Assembly (NCBI GenBank): GCA_030248225.1
Contig: JASANE010011638.1
Location: 186,001 to 250,000, forward strand
Length of the DNA stretch: 64,000 nucleotides
Source of the DNA: Trileptium ribeirensis
Lineage: Eukaryota; Nematoda; Enoplea; Enoplida; Thoracostomopsidae
Direction: 5' to 3'
Below, piece after piece: positions 1 to 12,420 of the stretch. Made by a program: the position numbers and the translations under genes. How positions within the stretch are numbered: the first letter of the stretch is position 1; each line of letters starts with the position of its first letter. The notes beneath the pieces are model-generated. The model was given only the letters and a program-made list of their open reading frames with translations. It was not told where the DNA came from and did not search any database.

Positions 1-1317
1 GATTTCGGTCGGTTTACATTGCACTTGTTATTGCGACCGTTATTGTATTTGACAGATGAATTGGTGACAATTTTGTAATTACAGATACAATTAGAATTAA
101 GGGCTTACATCAGGAACGATTTTCGTTCGAATTCGATCATTTTCTTTTAAACTAAAATCGATCGTTTGCGATTAATTTAACGAAGTTTGAACGCGTTAAA
201 ATAAAAGCGTTTGCTATTAAACAACGCTAACTTTTGTTTAATTTGACGAGCTTCAATAAAAGAGGAATCTTTTAATATCGCGATATTGTTCGATTTTATG
301 TGAACCTAAGTCTGACCGTAATTGTACATTGAAAAATACTAAATTTTCAAAGATAATCAAAGTCAACCAGGTCAAGCCTACGCGAACGCATAGTACATGG
401 TTGCGGGATCTGATCCATTATCGGTACCTTAATACCAAAACTTTGAGTGCCTGGATTGGTTAAAAGACAAGAAACTAAACAGTGCTTGCCTCCATAGTTC
501 TAAAAGAATTACCACTCTAATTATTGTTGTACACAAAATCAATCTGATAGTCAATATAATCACTAAGACATACCTTAAAATTACAACAGCCAATACTGTA
601 CCTTTGCGAAGGCTACTGCCATACAGTCACAACCTGCGCATTATAATACATCGACAATTAATGTACAGGAGAAGAAAAGAATATGATGTTCTCTCAAACA
701 GGCTGTGAACAAGTCTTAAATTGTGTAACCAGACATTTATTTCACTATGAGGAAGCACAGAATAGACTTAAAAGATTTTCACGAGCAAGTTGCAAGCGAA
801 CATTATGGAGCCCTCACTTGTCCAAATGCTTAGATAAAAACTTGGAAAATTTTAAAGCGTTTTTGTTGTTTTGCCTATGTGGTGTATTTAAACGTGTGAA
901 CAATGTTCCAACCTTTTAAGAACAAAATATTATTGATCAAATATTGCAATTTTTTAAGCAAATTTCAACAAAATATTTCAAAAATCCTCCAAATTGTAAC
1001 AAAATATTTCAAAAATGCACACTCAAATTTCGAAGAATACGGATTTGCTACATTTTAAAGCTTGCAGCAAAATCTGGTCATATTTTGTTCAAAGATTGAT
1101 TAGACATATGTAGCTTCGAATTTGATCGTAAGAACAAATTGTTATAAAATGTTGTTCCACAAAGTTTATACCTACGAATCTGCAGAGTTGGTTTATAAGA
1201 TTTGATTTATAAGAAAGATCCGCATACAAATATCAGTAGCCCGTTTGTTTAATCGCCAAAATGTTAAAACCCATTTGACCACTCGCGACTAACAATACAT
1301 CGACCCAATGACTTTAC
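1..1317. other. ARPC4 3' side, no other gene seen
   Basis: AT-rich sequence. No protein family is recognisable in its short open frames, including a 78-codon plus-strand frame at 683-919. Two possible minus-strand acceptors could lead to a terminal ARPC4 exon: one before 1060, giving Leu-stop, and one near 155, giving Phe plus a few residues. Neither is convincing. Confidence 0.5.
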
Positions 1318-1488
1318 CCTTTTCAGAAATTCTTCAGCAACAATACGAGCACGCGCGTTGATTGCCAACTTCATTTCCGAAATTTCCTTATCGATTTCTT
1401 CCATAAAATGAACAACGAAATCAACAACTTTATGTTTGTACATTTGCTCGGTGTGAACGTTCGTTATGAGAAATGAAATGTCGTAGCC
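1318..1488 (-). CDS. ARPC4: ARPC4 exon 5
   Basis: The exon is 57 codons in phase 0, from [10 protein letters not shown] through [12 protein letters not shown] and [14 protein letters not shown]. The acceptor is CTATTTCAG. At the 3' side AAAAGG|GTAAAG is a plausible donor. If unused, the frame runs on 18 codons to a stop at 1264, giving a C-terminus unlike the family. Confidence 0.93.
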
Positions 1489-4400
1489 CTGAAATAGTAA
1501 AAGCAAAAATAACGTATTTTCTCTGGGTGGAATATATATTTATTTTCAAATGACTGAATGAGCCTTGTCTATGTTATATGTTAGTGCCGTATGACTTAAA
1601 AAGTAAGCAAAACGATTACCTAAGTCATTTTTGAGGCTAGAAAATCATTTTGGCAAATGCCTGTATGTCGGACATTCAGCGAACCTTGTCTTAGGCTTAT
1701 ATGTCACATCTATAAACTCCGATTTACAAAGCACCCTCCAAAATAAAATGACAAACTAATGACACGGGTAAAAGGGTTGTCAAAATAATCGATAAATCTG
1801 TTTTTTAATAGTGTGGATCGATAGTCCAAGGACGGATTTTATGTGTAACGTAACGTATGGGTCCAAAATTAAGATTTTTCCAGCCAAAAATCACACAACC
1901 AACATGCGTAATTGCTTCAAAAACAGCTGAATCCAGAAAATTCAACGACTATTACGATTCTACGACTGGGTTCTCCAAATTGGGTGGCGGTACCTGGTAT
2001 TTTTCGGTTCCCCCTGGTTCAGAACAGGTGCCCCCCGGTTCATGCCCCCTGGCAAAATTTTGAGCTCCCTCGGTTCACCGCCTTTTCGATAATTTTTTGT
2101 TTCCAATCGGTCCAAAGTACATAACATTTGATCAAAATCTGTACTAAAATTCCGTCCTGAAGCAAAAAATTTCGCAAATGTTGTCAAAACTTGCTTCAAA
2201 ATCGGTTTTTCTCCATCAAAAGTGTTTTGACAGTGTTTCTGACATTATTTTATCCGTTTTTCTCTTGGCAAACTGCCCCCTGGCAAAATCGAGCGCCGCC
2301 CGGTTCGGAACCAGGGGCCCTGGCAAAATTTTCGTCGAATGGAGAGCCCAGTAAGATGTCTATAAATTTATATTTTATATAATTTTGGAAACTACTTAGT
2401 AAAAATATAGAAACGACATCGTACCGGAACTGGCTGACGCCTCAGAACGATAAAGTTTTCCGCTCGCATCATCATAAATCGCATAAACTTGTGACACAAG
2501 ATCTTTTCGATTTCGTCTGCCTAAAACAATTTAAGATTAGTATATTGGAAGCAGAGTTTTTTCAATCCAGCAAATCTTTTTGGGTACAGACCTGAAACGC
2601 TGAGTACAGGCTTACAATTTTTGGCTCGAGAATTTCACGAAATTTTACACAATAAAGAAACGTAATTTGACAATATTACATAATTACAAATATATAAATT
2701 ATTCTCTGCCTGTCCCAAACCAGGACAAACGATGGGGGCCATCCGTGAAATCAGCAGCAAGCAACTATATACAGATATAAGCACAAACGGTTGAAAGCCT
2801 GCACTTTGTAATAGAGTTTATTATCAGACCCAATGTCTCCGAAGCAGAAAACTGTCCTGGGTCCAGCAAAAATTTTTTGGGTTCACGTAAAAATATTTGA
2901 GTCCAGGCTCACATGTGGACCCAAAACACCTTGTTTGGAAGACATGGAGGAATGCTGAAACTGCAAACGATAAACAATAAAACCTAAGCCAATCTAAAGC
3001 AATGGCAAATACAAAACGGGCTTCAACATCATGCACTGCCATCTATATCTCGTAGACTTACCTAGGGACTACTATAACAATTCCTAGAAAATACAGAATA
3101 TCTCAAATCCAGTAAAGAAATGCATTACGCAACAATAAACTCACATTTCGAGAGAGTGAATCGCTTGCAATTTCGAAAGTATTAAAGTTAATAAAATTCC
3201 GTTTTATAAGTATTAGTTCCTTTTCAGGTTGTTGCGAGCGAGTTTCGATCGAGAAACAGTCTTTCTTAATAATTACTGCAATTTGGAAGACAAAGTGTGC
3301 GTTAGCGTAAGATGTAGCTCGCACAGCTCATCAAATAAATGTCATAAGACACAGCCGAGTATTTGATAGATGTTTGCTTAGTTTCAAAACGTAACACGCA
3401 AAATAATATGAGACAAACACGAAATGTTCATCAACACTTAAAAATTTTAAGTTAGCATCACATAGTTAGGCGCCGAAAAATTATAGACGTGCGAAAAGAA
3501 ATGTATTCAATTGCATACTATACCAACTCTATAATATTTTACACTTGGGATTGCTGACAGAAATACAGATTGTCAAAAATGCTTTTAGCTTATTAATTAT
3601 CAAATAATAACAATTCGTCTATGCGACCATGAACAGAAAGAACATCAACGCAATAAAATTAACAGTGCCATATTTCCATGTCAGATACATTGCCTTAAAG
3701 GTTAAGGCTGACCATTTGTTCCAGCTATTTTTTGTTTAGGCGTACATTGAACTAAAATAAAATCATGAAAAACACGATAATCTTCACTCTCCGTTTTCTA
3801 TTTGAAACAAAATTTTACCAAACCTTTTATCATTCGTTTGTTGCTCACAGCATTGACTCTTTTCACCTTGGCAGTCGCCGTTCCGGAAACACTTACCTGT
3901 TTGATGACGATACTAATTCGTACAGCGTTAATTGAGCCTTCAATCAAAACACGCTCTTTGTCGTTTCGCGAAACAATAATCGGTGTCAGCAGCAATTCTT
4001 TACTCGTCCTATAATTAATAACGATAAGAGCAACAACACTGTCAGTACTATCAACAGCAAATTTGTGTGTTGCTATAATTATTGCTTTGAGGCTAAGGTC
4101 TTGAATAATATTCACAGATTTAGGAACCAACAACACCCAACTCAACGTCAAAGAACCTTATTTCACTAAACAAATTAAACACGATAGCACATCTGGACTC
4201 TCCAAATTGAATGGTGGGGGCCCTGGTATTTTCAGACCCCTTGATTCAGAACAGGTGCTCCCCGGTTCATGCCTCTTGGCAAAATTTTGGATCCCCCGGT
4301 TCACCGCCTTTTGGAAAATCTTTTGTTTCCAATCGGTCCAAAGTACATAAAATTTCATCACAATTTGTACTGAAATTCCGTTCTGAAGCCAAAAATTTCG

Positions 4401-7400
4401 CAAATGTCAAAAGTTGCTTCAAAATGGCTTTTTCTCTTAATTGAGCGGAGCTCACCGAAGCCGAGCGAAGCGTTTTTATTTTCTGTCTGGGAGTAAAAAG
4501 GTCGATGTCCGTCCGTTCATTCGTTCGGTCCGACGGATCTCAAGAACCACTGAACGGATTCTAAAAAACTTTTTTTTTGTTTGAAAGCCTATCATGTCAG
4601 AGTGTGCACCTGATATTTGGGATTAAAAAATTATGAGTAGTTAATTAGTACCTAGCTAATTAGTTAATTTTATGCAGCTAAAATAGAGAATTTTGCAATG
4701 TTTGTGTTATTTATTGAAATAGAGTCGTTTCGATCAAACCATTATAGGTTTTTTGGGTCGAAGAATTCAAATATAATATTTTTACCATTGATAAAGCCCT
4801 ATGCAATGTAGTTACAAGAACATAAAATTGAGTACATTGGTAATGCCACAGCCCAAGCTCCGCTCACAAATGTAGTTCCACTACCGACTAGTCAATAACG
4901 TTTCTGACACTATTTTAACTGTTTTTCTCTCGGCAAATTCCCTCTGGCAAAATCGGGTGCCCCCGGTTTGGAACGAAGGAGCCACTGGCAAAATTTTCAG
5001 CGAACGGAGGCGAAATTTCCAGCACATTATACAATTTACACAAACATAGAAATCCAAGAAAAGAAATTTTAATACGGAATTATGCTGGAAAATTTAACCA
5101 TAATACATGAGCCGACGCCAATAACCCGAGTTTAGTATTTGATGCGCAGAAACTGCTGAACATTAAACGTACTTAAATCGTACAATAAACGTAGGCAAAA
5201 ACAACTTCTAAAAGATTATTCCAGATATTCAATGTATAGCTAAAATGTTTTGTGTTAGAGTATCAACTTATATTTAAAGGGTCCCAATTTCAGATGGTGA
5301 CCCCGGCTTACTGGCTTAAACACGAATAAGCAGAAGCGTTTAAGATAGGTTATTTATTAATTTATATACGATTGAAATATCTATAAATGCATGACGAAAT
5401 TGTAGGTATCAAGACCTAACGCATTTAAACAATGTACCCAGACATAAAGTATTTAAACGATTCCTATAACAAAGGTGTTGTACATCTGAAGGTTTAACAG
5501 TGAACCTCTTTGAATATTTTCAAGATTATTAATATCAAAAGAGAATTTGACAGTATTCCAAAATTCCGGTATCCATGAAATTGTCTACAATTTGTTTTGT
5601 ACACGTATCATAGAATTTTCGAGTCGGAAATTACAAAATCCACCGTAATCTGATATGCAATACGAGAAGGTCTCTTGCACACAAAGTCAACATGTTTGTA
5701 ATTGTAAAACTTAATACTATGTGATATAAACACACAAATCTTTGCTAGATGAAACACGATTTAACGGTAAATCGTTTAACGAATAGTAAAATTGTGGTTC
5801 TTTTGGTGCAATACGCGGTAAACAAGACTTTTCTACAAGACTAAGCTCCCAATTATCCATCCAAGCGTTCAGAGTATAGGTTTGCAAAAATATCTCCCAA
5901 CTACCTTTATGTGCCTCAATATAAGTCTTGTCGTAATCCGCAAACGTTTCGATATTACAACAACGTTAAGCGGTAAGTTATTTAAAAAAGTAGGTCTTGA
6001 AGAAAGTCGTGAGGTACACCGCTATTTATAAAAATAGCGGTCAGAAATTGATAAGCCTGCTATTACTCTCTGTCGTCTGCCAGCAAGGTAGGTTGCTAAC
6101 TAATCTACAACCTCAAGAAGGAAACCTTTCTTGTTTTATTTTATGAATCAATTATATATGTCAAACTGAGCTAAAATATTTTTAATATTTAAACAGAAAA
6201 TAGTCGATCGTACTGAGTCTCGATAAACAAACCATTCTCGTAAACACCACAAAAGATCGATCACGCAAAAAGCCATGTTGAACCTTGGAAACATACCGTT
6301 TTGAAGACAAAAATACACCGATGTTCTGGCCTGTTCACAGCCCTCCGAAAAGGGGGCAACTTCGAGGGGCCCCATGTTCATTCACGTGGGAAAATTCAAA
6401 GTGGGGGATAAAGTTTGCTTAAAAATACTAAATATTTCCATATTTTCATGCATTTTTACTACCGTGAATGTATTTTCAAGCTAAAAACGATATTTTAGCC
6501 TTACAAAAGTGATATATAATTAATGTTTAAAAAACAATTCGCAAACAAAAAACATAAATTTTGATATAAAAATTTTCTGGAATTAGTTGAACATGGGGGT
6601 TTCGGCAGAGTGGGGGGAGAATATCCAGGAAAATCTCACGAACAAGGGGGATTTGTAAAATGGGGAGGGCCCCCACCCCCACTGTGGACAGGCCAGATGT
6701 TTGGCTTCAATGTGTTTGACAAGATGTTTATACTTTTTTGTTTGTAATTTATTTTATTGCACCATAAAATTCCAGTAATTATTTGTCTGACATTTTACCA
6801 GCACATCTAGGCTCATAATCTCCTAACGTAGCCAATAATGCGGCGACAGCAAATAACACTTTGAAGATACGTCATCGAAAAACATTAAATATTTGAAATA
6901 AAAAACGGCGTTAAATTTTCAGCACAGCAGCACGAGTACAGAACTATAAATACAGATAACATTAACAGTTTTTGTGTTGTAACCACACTGTACACTAAGA
7001 ATCCGACCGACAATTTATAAAAAGTTGAAGTTATAGTCCCGAATCCATAAATTGTAGTTGAAAGCAAACTCACATCGTTGGCACGCACATCGGGAATATA
7101 AATAATACTCGATTAAGAAAATACCATGATATACTCAGCGTCGAGTGTATGCTTTTAAAACTTCTAACCAGACTACGCCCTACCTATTATGTACATTTTG
7201 GCAGTAGCTAAAAATACGAAAAAATGAGATAAAAGTCAAACATATTTTTAGTCAATATACCGGTCAATATATACATACAGTCCGTGTGTTCACTCGCCTT
7301 TGTTACTAATAACAAGCAAGACATTACCTAACTTCAACTTCAGGCTTATTGTGGCGTTCGACAACTTGAGACGAAAAATTTTCTAGACACAACGCTGCAG

Positions 7401-9594
7401 TCAGACTATGTCTCACAGCAGTTAGGTAAGGCTTCAACGTAGCACTCTAAAAAAGTATTTTATTTAGCACTTGATATATCAAGAATAAGGAAAGTGCATG
7501 CAACAAATATTTTCGCCACCAATACTATATATTTGACGACAACTATCGCTATAAGTTCTGTAAGCACAGTGTATATATGCATAGATTAAATAAAAATATG
7601 CAAAAGCCCTATGACAGTACGGCAACACAAAATCTAGGTTAATACAACTTCTTTAACTGAGCGACGCTCAAGCCCAATTTACCGTTTAGTGGTAGCTATA
7701 CTTTCTGCGACTCGAGAATGACCTGTTTTATCACAAGTATACATTCTTTCTTAACATAAGGAAATGGAAAGAATGGACGACAGTTCAGATAACTTCGACC
7801 CAGATCTACAACCATTTACTATATATATATAAACCTATTTATCTTTAACTTTGAACCTTAAATTTAGATTTCAAGTCCATGAATTTATGCAAGATGCCAT
7901 TTACATCCAAGAAATTATCGCTTACTATGTAAAAATTTAAAACGAAGCACGGACAACAAGAAATCCGTTAAGCGTCTGAAACCAATAATACTTTTTGCAT
8001 AAATTATGTCAAATACTTTAACACTGTCCCTGTAAAGTACCACAAGCGGATGAATTTTGATTCTGCTTCCATAAGCGAAAAAAATTTGATTTCGTTCGAC
8101 GCTCTCTAAATTCCACCCCTACCCCCAAATGTCGTTTATAGTCAGAAACTAAAATATATATATTATATAAAGTGTGTGTAGCTGCACTCATAAAATACAC
8201 TACGCTCAAAAATAACGTAAAATGGAATCGGTGACAAAACATGCAACTGTGATTACGCTATTAGAACTAAAATATAACATTATTTTGATAAACTGAAAAG
8301 CCACCTCTATATATAGGGTCGACTAGAAAAATTTCTATCATCCAAACACTAAAATGTCAGCTATAGTTTAAGCGAAGCCTAAACGTAATCTAATACTTAT
8401 TGTATAAACAGCTCAGAATAATTACAATTTTTATAAAAAATTCAAAGCCGTTAGAGTAATTGAGATAAAATCGAACAAGTTAGAAAAAATTACCTAAACG
8501 GGAATTGGAAAAAGAACCTCTGTTAATTGGTTATTGAATTTTTATAAGTATGCTATAAACTAAAAATGCCTTTTCAGTCATAACAGCTGGGCTCTCCAAA
8601 TTGGGGGGGGTGGGTGCTTGGCATCTTTCGGTTCCCACTGGTTCATGCCCCCTGGCAAAATTCTCAGCGAATGGGGAGCCCGGAACAATACCCTTCGGTA
8701 TTTCACTCACTAAAATATCGAGAACAAGAAAAACACTGAACCCCTTACGGTTAATGTTCAAAGCATTTGCTCAAGCCCTTATTTCACTCACTGAAATATC
8801 AAAATAAGCAGAATATATATATCTAACCCCGATGGAAAGATTTTTACAATGTTCTCCCATGCTATTAGCTACGTAGTAATTTCACTCAATAAAAACAAGT
8901 GTTTTTGCAACCCTTAATAAAAATTTTCCCAGATGCGGTGAACCCGGAAGCCCAAAATTTTGCCAGGGGTCATAAACCGGGGCACCCGTTTTGAACCAGG
9001 GAGAACCGAAAAATGCCAGGCCCCCCAATTTGGAGAGCCCAGGATGGAAAGAAGGAGAAAAAGCTAAATCGTATGGATAATTTAAGAAATCGACGGTTTT
9101 CCGGTATCTCACGAACCGCTGGCCGGATACGATCGCTTTTACGAGACCAATAGATTGATACCAAAATCACCCAAGTAATTTTACTTACTGAGTAACGTAG
9201 TCCAAAAACCTATTTCAAACCTTTCTTGAGGGCTACAAGAACTATACATAGTGTCTTCTTGGAAAGCCTCTGCGAACAAGAATTCGTGGCTTCTCTCCGA
9301 GAAGTCACAATTGATGTTATCGTACTTCCATAAACCTTCTGATATGCTTAATTATTATACTGCACGAAGAATTTCTTTCGCTCAGCCCTTTCAATTCTGA
9401 CGAAGCGACAGTTTCACAATTATCATTGAGAATTGAGCTTCCCCAACCTATTTTGCAAATGGCTTATAACCAGTAACATATTTAAAATTGTTATATATTC
9501 TCGCGCTTGTACAATCGTTTCCGATTTACAAATATGATAACATCCTTCGGATGTATGTGATATTACGTTTATATCGTAATACGTTACTTACCAT
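1318..9594 (-). CDS. ARPC4: ARPC4, Arp2/3 complex subunit 4 (split gene, 5 exons)
   Basis: ARPC4 is one of the seven subunits of the Arp2/3 complex, which nucleates branched actin filaments in the cytoplasm. With ARPC2 it forms the structural core. Five exons on the minus strand join in phase: 9594-9592, 7446-7328, 4008-3897, 2520-2425 and 1488-1318. The product reads continuously from MSATLKPYL through [55 protein letters not shown] and [10 protein letters not shown] to AEEFLKR. This matches almost the whole of the roughly 168-residue animal protein without gaps. Donors and acceptors are GT/AG throughout. Introns are 2.1, 3.3, 1.4 and 0.9 kb and hold miniature transposons. The family normally ends one or two residues after this point (usually Phe), so a tiny last exon or read-through past 1318 remains to be settled. 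There are no internal stops, so the gene looks intact. Confidence 0.95.
1966..2351 (+). mobile_element. Miniature TIR element, family A copy 1
   Basis: It starts CTGGGTTCTCCAAATTGG and ends GGAGAGCCCAG, forming a terminal inverted repeat. The body holds repeated CCCCCTGGCAAAAT words. It is flanked by TACGA on the left and TAAGA on the right, a 5-bp target duplication with one mismatch. It lies in ARPC4 intron 4 and has no coding capacity. Confidence 0.85.
2425..2520 (-). CDS. ARPC4: ARPC4 exon 4
   Basis: The exon is exactly 32 codons in phase 0, encoding [23 protein letters not shown] and LRRQPVP. The acceptor is TTGTTTTAG and the donor CCG|GTACGA. Confidence 0.95.
3897..4008 (-). CDS. ARPC4: ARPC4 exon 3
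   Basis: The exon is 112 nt, one base completing the Arg codon plus 37 codons. It encodes [24 protein letters not shown] and RISIVIKQ. The acceptor is AATTATAG and the donor CAG|GTAAGT. The open plus-strand frame across 3802-4014 is its antisense shadow. Confidence 0.95.
4193..5022 (+). mobile_element. Miniature TIR element, family A copy 2, interrupted
   Basis: The left end is CTGGACTCTCCAAATTG and the degraded right end stops at CCAG. The flanks are a perfect 5-bp duplication, CACAT (4188-4192 and 5023-5027). The body matches copy 1 but is split by a second inverted-repeat element at 4442-4866. It lies in ARPC4 intron 2. Confidence 0.85.
4442..4866 (+). mobile_element. 425-bp inverted-repeat element nested in family A copy 2
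   Basis: Perfect 11-bp terminal inverted repeats, TGAGCGGAGCT at the left and AGCTCCGCTCA at the right, bound an AT-rich body with no reading frame. Family A sequence stops at its left side and resumes about 30 bases to its right, so it inserted into the older element. I could not see a clear target duplication. Confidence 0.7.
6326..6696 (+). mobile_element. Miniature TIR element, family B copy 1
   Basis: It starts CTGGCCTGTTCACAG and ends CTGTGGACAGGCCAG, a 15-bp inverted repeat with one mismatch. It is flanked by a perfect 5-bp duplication, ATGTT (6321-6325 and 6697-6701). It lies in ARPC4 intron 2 and is noncoding. The CTGG...CCAG ends and 5-bp duplication match family A, although the bodies are unrelated. 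Confidence 0.88.
7328..7446 (-). CDS. ARPC4: ARPC4 exon 2
   Basis: The acceptor is a T-rich tract ending TTAG before AGTGCT. The donor is GTTAG|GTAATG, leaving phase 2. The exon encodes S-A-T-L-K-P-Y-L through the invariant [19 protein letters not shown] second AG two bases downstream could shift the start to 7444. Confidence 0.93.
7447..8586. other. ARPC4 intron 1, first part
   Basis: AT-rich intron sequence with a few TATA runs. I see no exon, RNA gene or recognisable repeat in it. Confidence 0.5.
8587..8683 (+). mobile_element. Family A copy 3, short deletion derivative
   Basis: A 97-bp element that keeps both ends, CTGGGCTCTCCAAATTGG and a GAGCCCGG right end. Most of the interior is deleted. 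The flanks are AACAG and AACAA, a 5-bp duplication with one mismatch. It lies in ARPC4 intron 1. Confidence 0.82.
8919..9042 (-). mobile_element. Family A copy 4, truncated
   Basis: Inverse orientation: GGAGAGCCCAG ends at 9042, and the sequence matches the first ~125 bp of the family consensus before being lost near 8919. No target duplication is visible because one end is missing. Confidence 0.75.
9592..9594 (-). CDS. ARPC4: ARPC4 exon 1 (start codon only)
   Basis: On the minus strand an ATG is followed directly by GTAAGTAACG, a near-ideal donor. It joins in phase 0 to exon 2, giving M-S-A-T-L-K-P, which fits the usual ARPC4 N-terminus. A first exon whose coding part is only the start codon is inferred. 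No competing ATG with a good donor was seen nearer exon 2; the ATG at about 7815 has the poor donor GTTGTA. The 5' untranslated part would extend upstream, to higher coordinates, by an unknown amount. Confidence 0.55.
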
Positions 9595-9681
9595 TATAAG
9601 GGCAGCAAGTTTATAGTTATTTAATTACAAAGACAATCAATCTAAAAACAACTAAATCTAACTGAATGCATTTAATACTTC

Positions 9682-10016
9682 GCGGCCTGTCCACATTGGA
9701 GGAGGATGGTAGGGGATTTTACTTTTCAAATCCCACATGTCCGTAAAATTTCCCTCCATGTTCGTTACCTCAAATCACTCGGAAACAAACCCTCGTTCTA
9801 TCAAAACCATGATTTATTAATGTCCCTCAGCTTATGTTTTCAGCATGCAAAATATCTTTTAACATAACTAATACTTCTAATGCTAAACCGTGATTTTATA
9901 GTCCCGGAATATTTGTACGACAGTTAATTACAAATACCAGAAAATAAAGAAATATTTAGCACATATAAAAATATTGTCCTGCCACTTTGAAATTTCCCTC
10001 GAGAATGAACCTGTCC
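9682..10016 (-). mobile_element. Family B copy 2, truncated
   Basis: It starts GGCCTGTCCACA. In inverted orientation it shares with copy 1 the stretches around AAATCCC, TTTCCCTCCATGTTCG, AAATATTTAG and the CCACTTTGAAATTTCCC tract. The far terminal repeat is not recognisable. Confidence 0.65.
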
Positions 10017-10094
10017 CCAAAAGTTTCTCTTCGCTTCTTAGAAAGTCGTGGACAGAAAAGTACTTCTATGACTTTATAGCCTACCAACAGTGGG

Positions 10095-10365
10095 TAACTG
10101 TAACCGAAATTAACCGGAACCGGAACTTCAATTTTTTTGCCGAAATCGAAACCTGGTCTTGTGAAAAAAGTATTATCGTGCCTTTTGTTGTTGCGGGCGA
10201 ATTATTAGCATATAGAGATAGTTCGTCGGTGAAACAAATTGGTTTCGTTGTTTTACAAGTATGTTGACTGTGTCATTACCCCTATGAATCAAGGAATAAC
10301 CGGAACCATCCATTTAAACCGGATGTGGAACCTGGTCTTCGAAACTTATATATAGTAGAACAGAT
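10095..10365 (+). repeat. CCGGAACC-rich interspersed repeat
   Basis: Two blocks with AACCGGAACCGGAAC and TTTAAACCGG, the second followed by ACCTGGTCTTCGAAACTTA. They match, inverted, a block at 14335-14435, which has the same TTTAAACCGG/CTGGTCTTCGAAACTTAT context. A related piece lies near 11150-11220. Confidence 0.6.
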
Positions 10366-11158
10366 GAACAGAGAAATAAAGGCACAGTGGATTTAAAATG
10401 TATTAAAGATAAAAAAAAACGTTTACACTAAGCTTAAACACTTTGGGACGTAAACTAAACACTTTCGTTTTATCTCCTATCGCATCCCTTTACTACACAT
10501 ACGTTTGTTGCATGTTATTCTGCAGGAAACTTAAAATTATTGGTTTATATGGTTCTAAGATAAAACAAAGGAAGGTACTATAATTTTCTGGCCAGTGCTT
10601 AGAGACATTGTTTAGGCTAGCGTTGGACAACCAGTGCCCGTAAGTGGATGATAACTTACTGATCAGAATGCAATAAATTGAGATAAACTGTTATACTGCT
10701 CGCACAGTTTCAAAAAATACAGTTCGTTGCCAAGTACTATATTTCTGTTGCACAAAGTTACTTTACTTCAATGTAGACTGATTTACAAAGTATAGAAACG
10801 CACTGGAAAGTGCTTGACGCAACTTGTATTAGCCAAGCTTACAGCTAAGTACTTCTAAATTATCCAAACTCTATTATCGAGTTGGATCGGTTTAATTCTA
10901 ACATACCCCACAGGCTTCTGAATGTGTAAATAGCTTTTACAAACATCGAGCTGGCATTGTTTTGCTAACACACTCCTGCAGGGTTAAGATGAAAAATTCC
11001 TACTGAAATTATGTGTCCTACTTCCGTTTCACACGGCAATTTGCTGAGTTAATATTTTCTTTTGTTTTGTTGTATTGGAACTTGATCATTTTGTATATTA
11101 CATATGTTTGTACCACAGACGAATCAAAAATGTGGAAAATTTCAAACAAAAATTCTTT

Positions 11159-11174
11159 AACCGGAATTCCGGTT
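11159..11174. repeat. 16-bp perfect palindrome
   Basis: AACCGGAATTCCGGTT reads the same on both strands. Half of it recurs at 11199-11213, and it belongs to the CCGGAACC repeat family seen at 10.1-10.4 kb. Confidence 0.7.
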
Positions 11175-11764
11175 CCGTTAAGGTTTTTGCCTTTTGCTGG
11201 AACCGGAATTCCGTTTACTCCCTGCTATGAACAGCTACTTGGGGTTATAAATGCTAAATTTTGGCAATGAAATTGCGATATTTTAACATTATTTCAAGTG
11301 GTTGCATGTTGATGGCTTGAAAGATTAGAAAGGTTATAGATTTTCCCATACGACTAGGGTAGCTGTATATGATTAAAGCAATTGTACTTACGACGAAAGC
11401 AACCAGCTCGGAAAGTAATAGGACACTACGACGCATAAATTCTTTTCTTAAAATTATATTTTTTGAGAATTTGTCATTTTATGTATTTCGAATGCTCGCC
11501 TACGCTGTTATGTTACTTGGTTACCAATATCATGTCCTGCATAATTACTAAAAAATCCAGGCGGAAGTAACAGCAATTTTTCCAACTTGCACGACGAAAC
11601 TAAAAAGCACGGTCTTTTCAAAATTTCTCAGTCCATGGTTTCTCAACATCCCCCATGCCTCCACATAGCAGGAAGGCTCACCATTCCACATTTGTCAAAA
11701 TCCACAATATGTGCTGAAAATTTCCCCTCTCCCGTTTCCCCTCAATGTAATTTACCTTTTCCGT

Positions 11765-11990
11765 TTTAAGACTCCGCAGTGGCGCCACCGTCGCCGCGCG
11801 GGAGGTTTTAGCAAAAATCGGTAAAGATAGTATGAAAAGCGGCAAAAATTGTCGTGATGTCGACAAAAGCCGAGAAAATTAGAAGAAATTTATAGCAAAT
11901 TGGCAAAAATCGAGGATTAAAATTTTGCGTTAATACAAATTTGAGAAATTAACCCCCGCTGACGACCCCTCCGCGACCATCTTCCCCATA
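11765..11990 (+). repeat. Interspersed repeat, shared with 24390-24625
   Basis: GC-rich ends around an A-rich core of short AAAATT-type words, ending AATTAACCCCCGCTGACGA. The block at 24390-24625 has the same layout and ends AATTATCCCTCTCTGACGA. It looks like a short nonautonomous element; class unknown. Confidence 0.45.
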
Positions 11991-12420
11991 AGCGGACAAT
12001 CCTTCGACACTTACGCTTCTAATGTAATGCGAATGTATTGCCTTTCTCTACCAATAAAAATCGCTTAGGGTGCTCAATTTCAAACCTCAAATAGCTCACA
12101 TTAGCTATAACCTCAAATCGACACAAACTAGCTCTGTTGGCCGCAGTTCCTGTCACCCAGCGAATTGCTATTGTTAGGCAGTCCTCAGCAGCGTGAAATA
12201 TTCGAAATTGCTTTATGCTGCGGTTTCACAAGTATACGAACAAATAACTTTTAAAGATATATTTGACAGCATAGTTTGTCGCAAGTTAACAAAGAGAAAC
12301 TGCTGGACTGTAAATACCTGTATAATTATCAAATCCTAGACTACGGTGTACTTCAAAAATCACAATAAATTAGCAAAAACACCTCATAAAAAGGTACCCC
12401 TCGGAAATTCTTGAAAGGCC

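Noticed and set aside
3802..4014. Plus-strand 70-codon frame
   Set aside because: Antisense shadow of ARPC4 exon 3.
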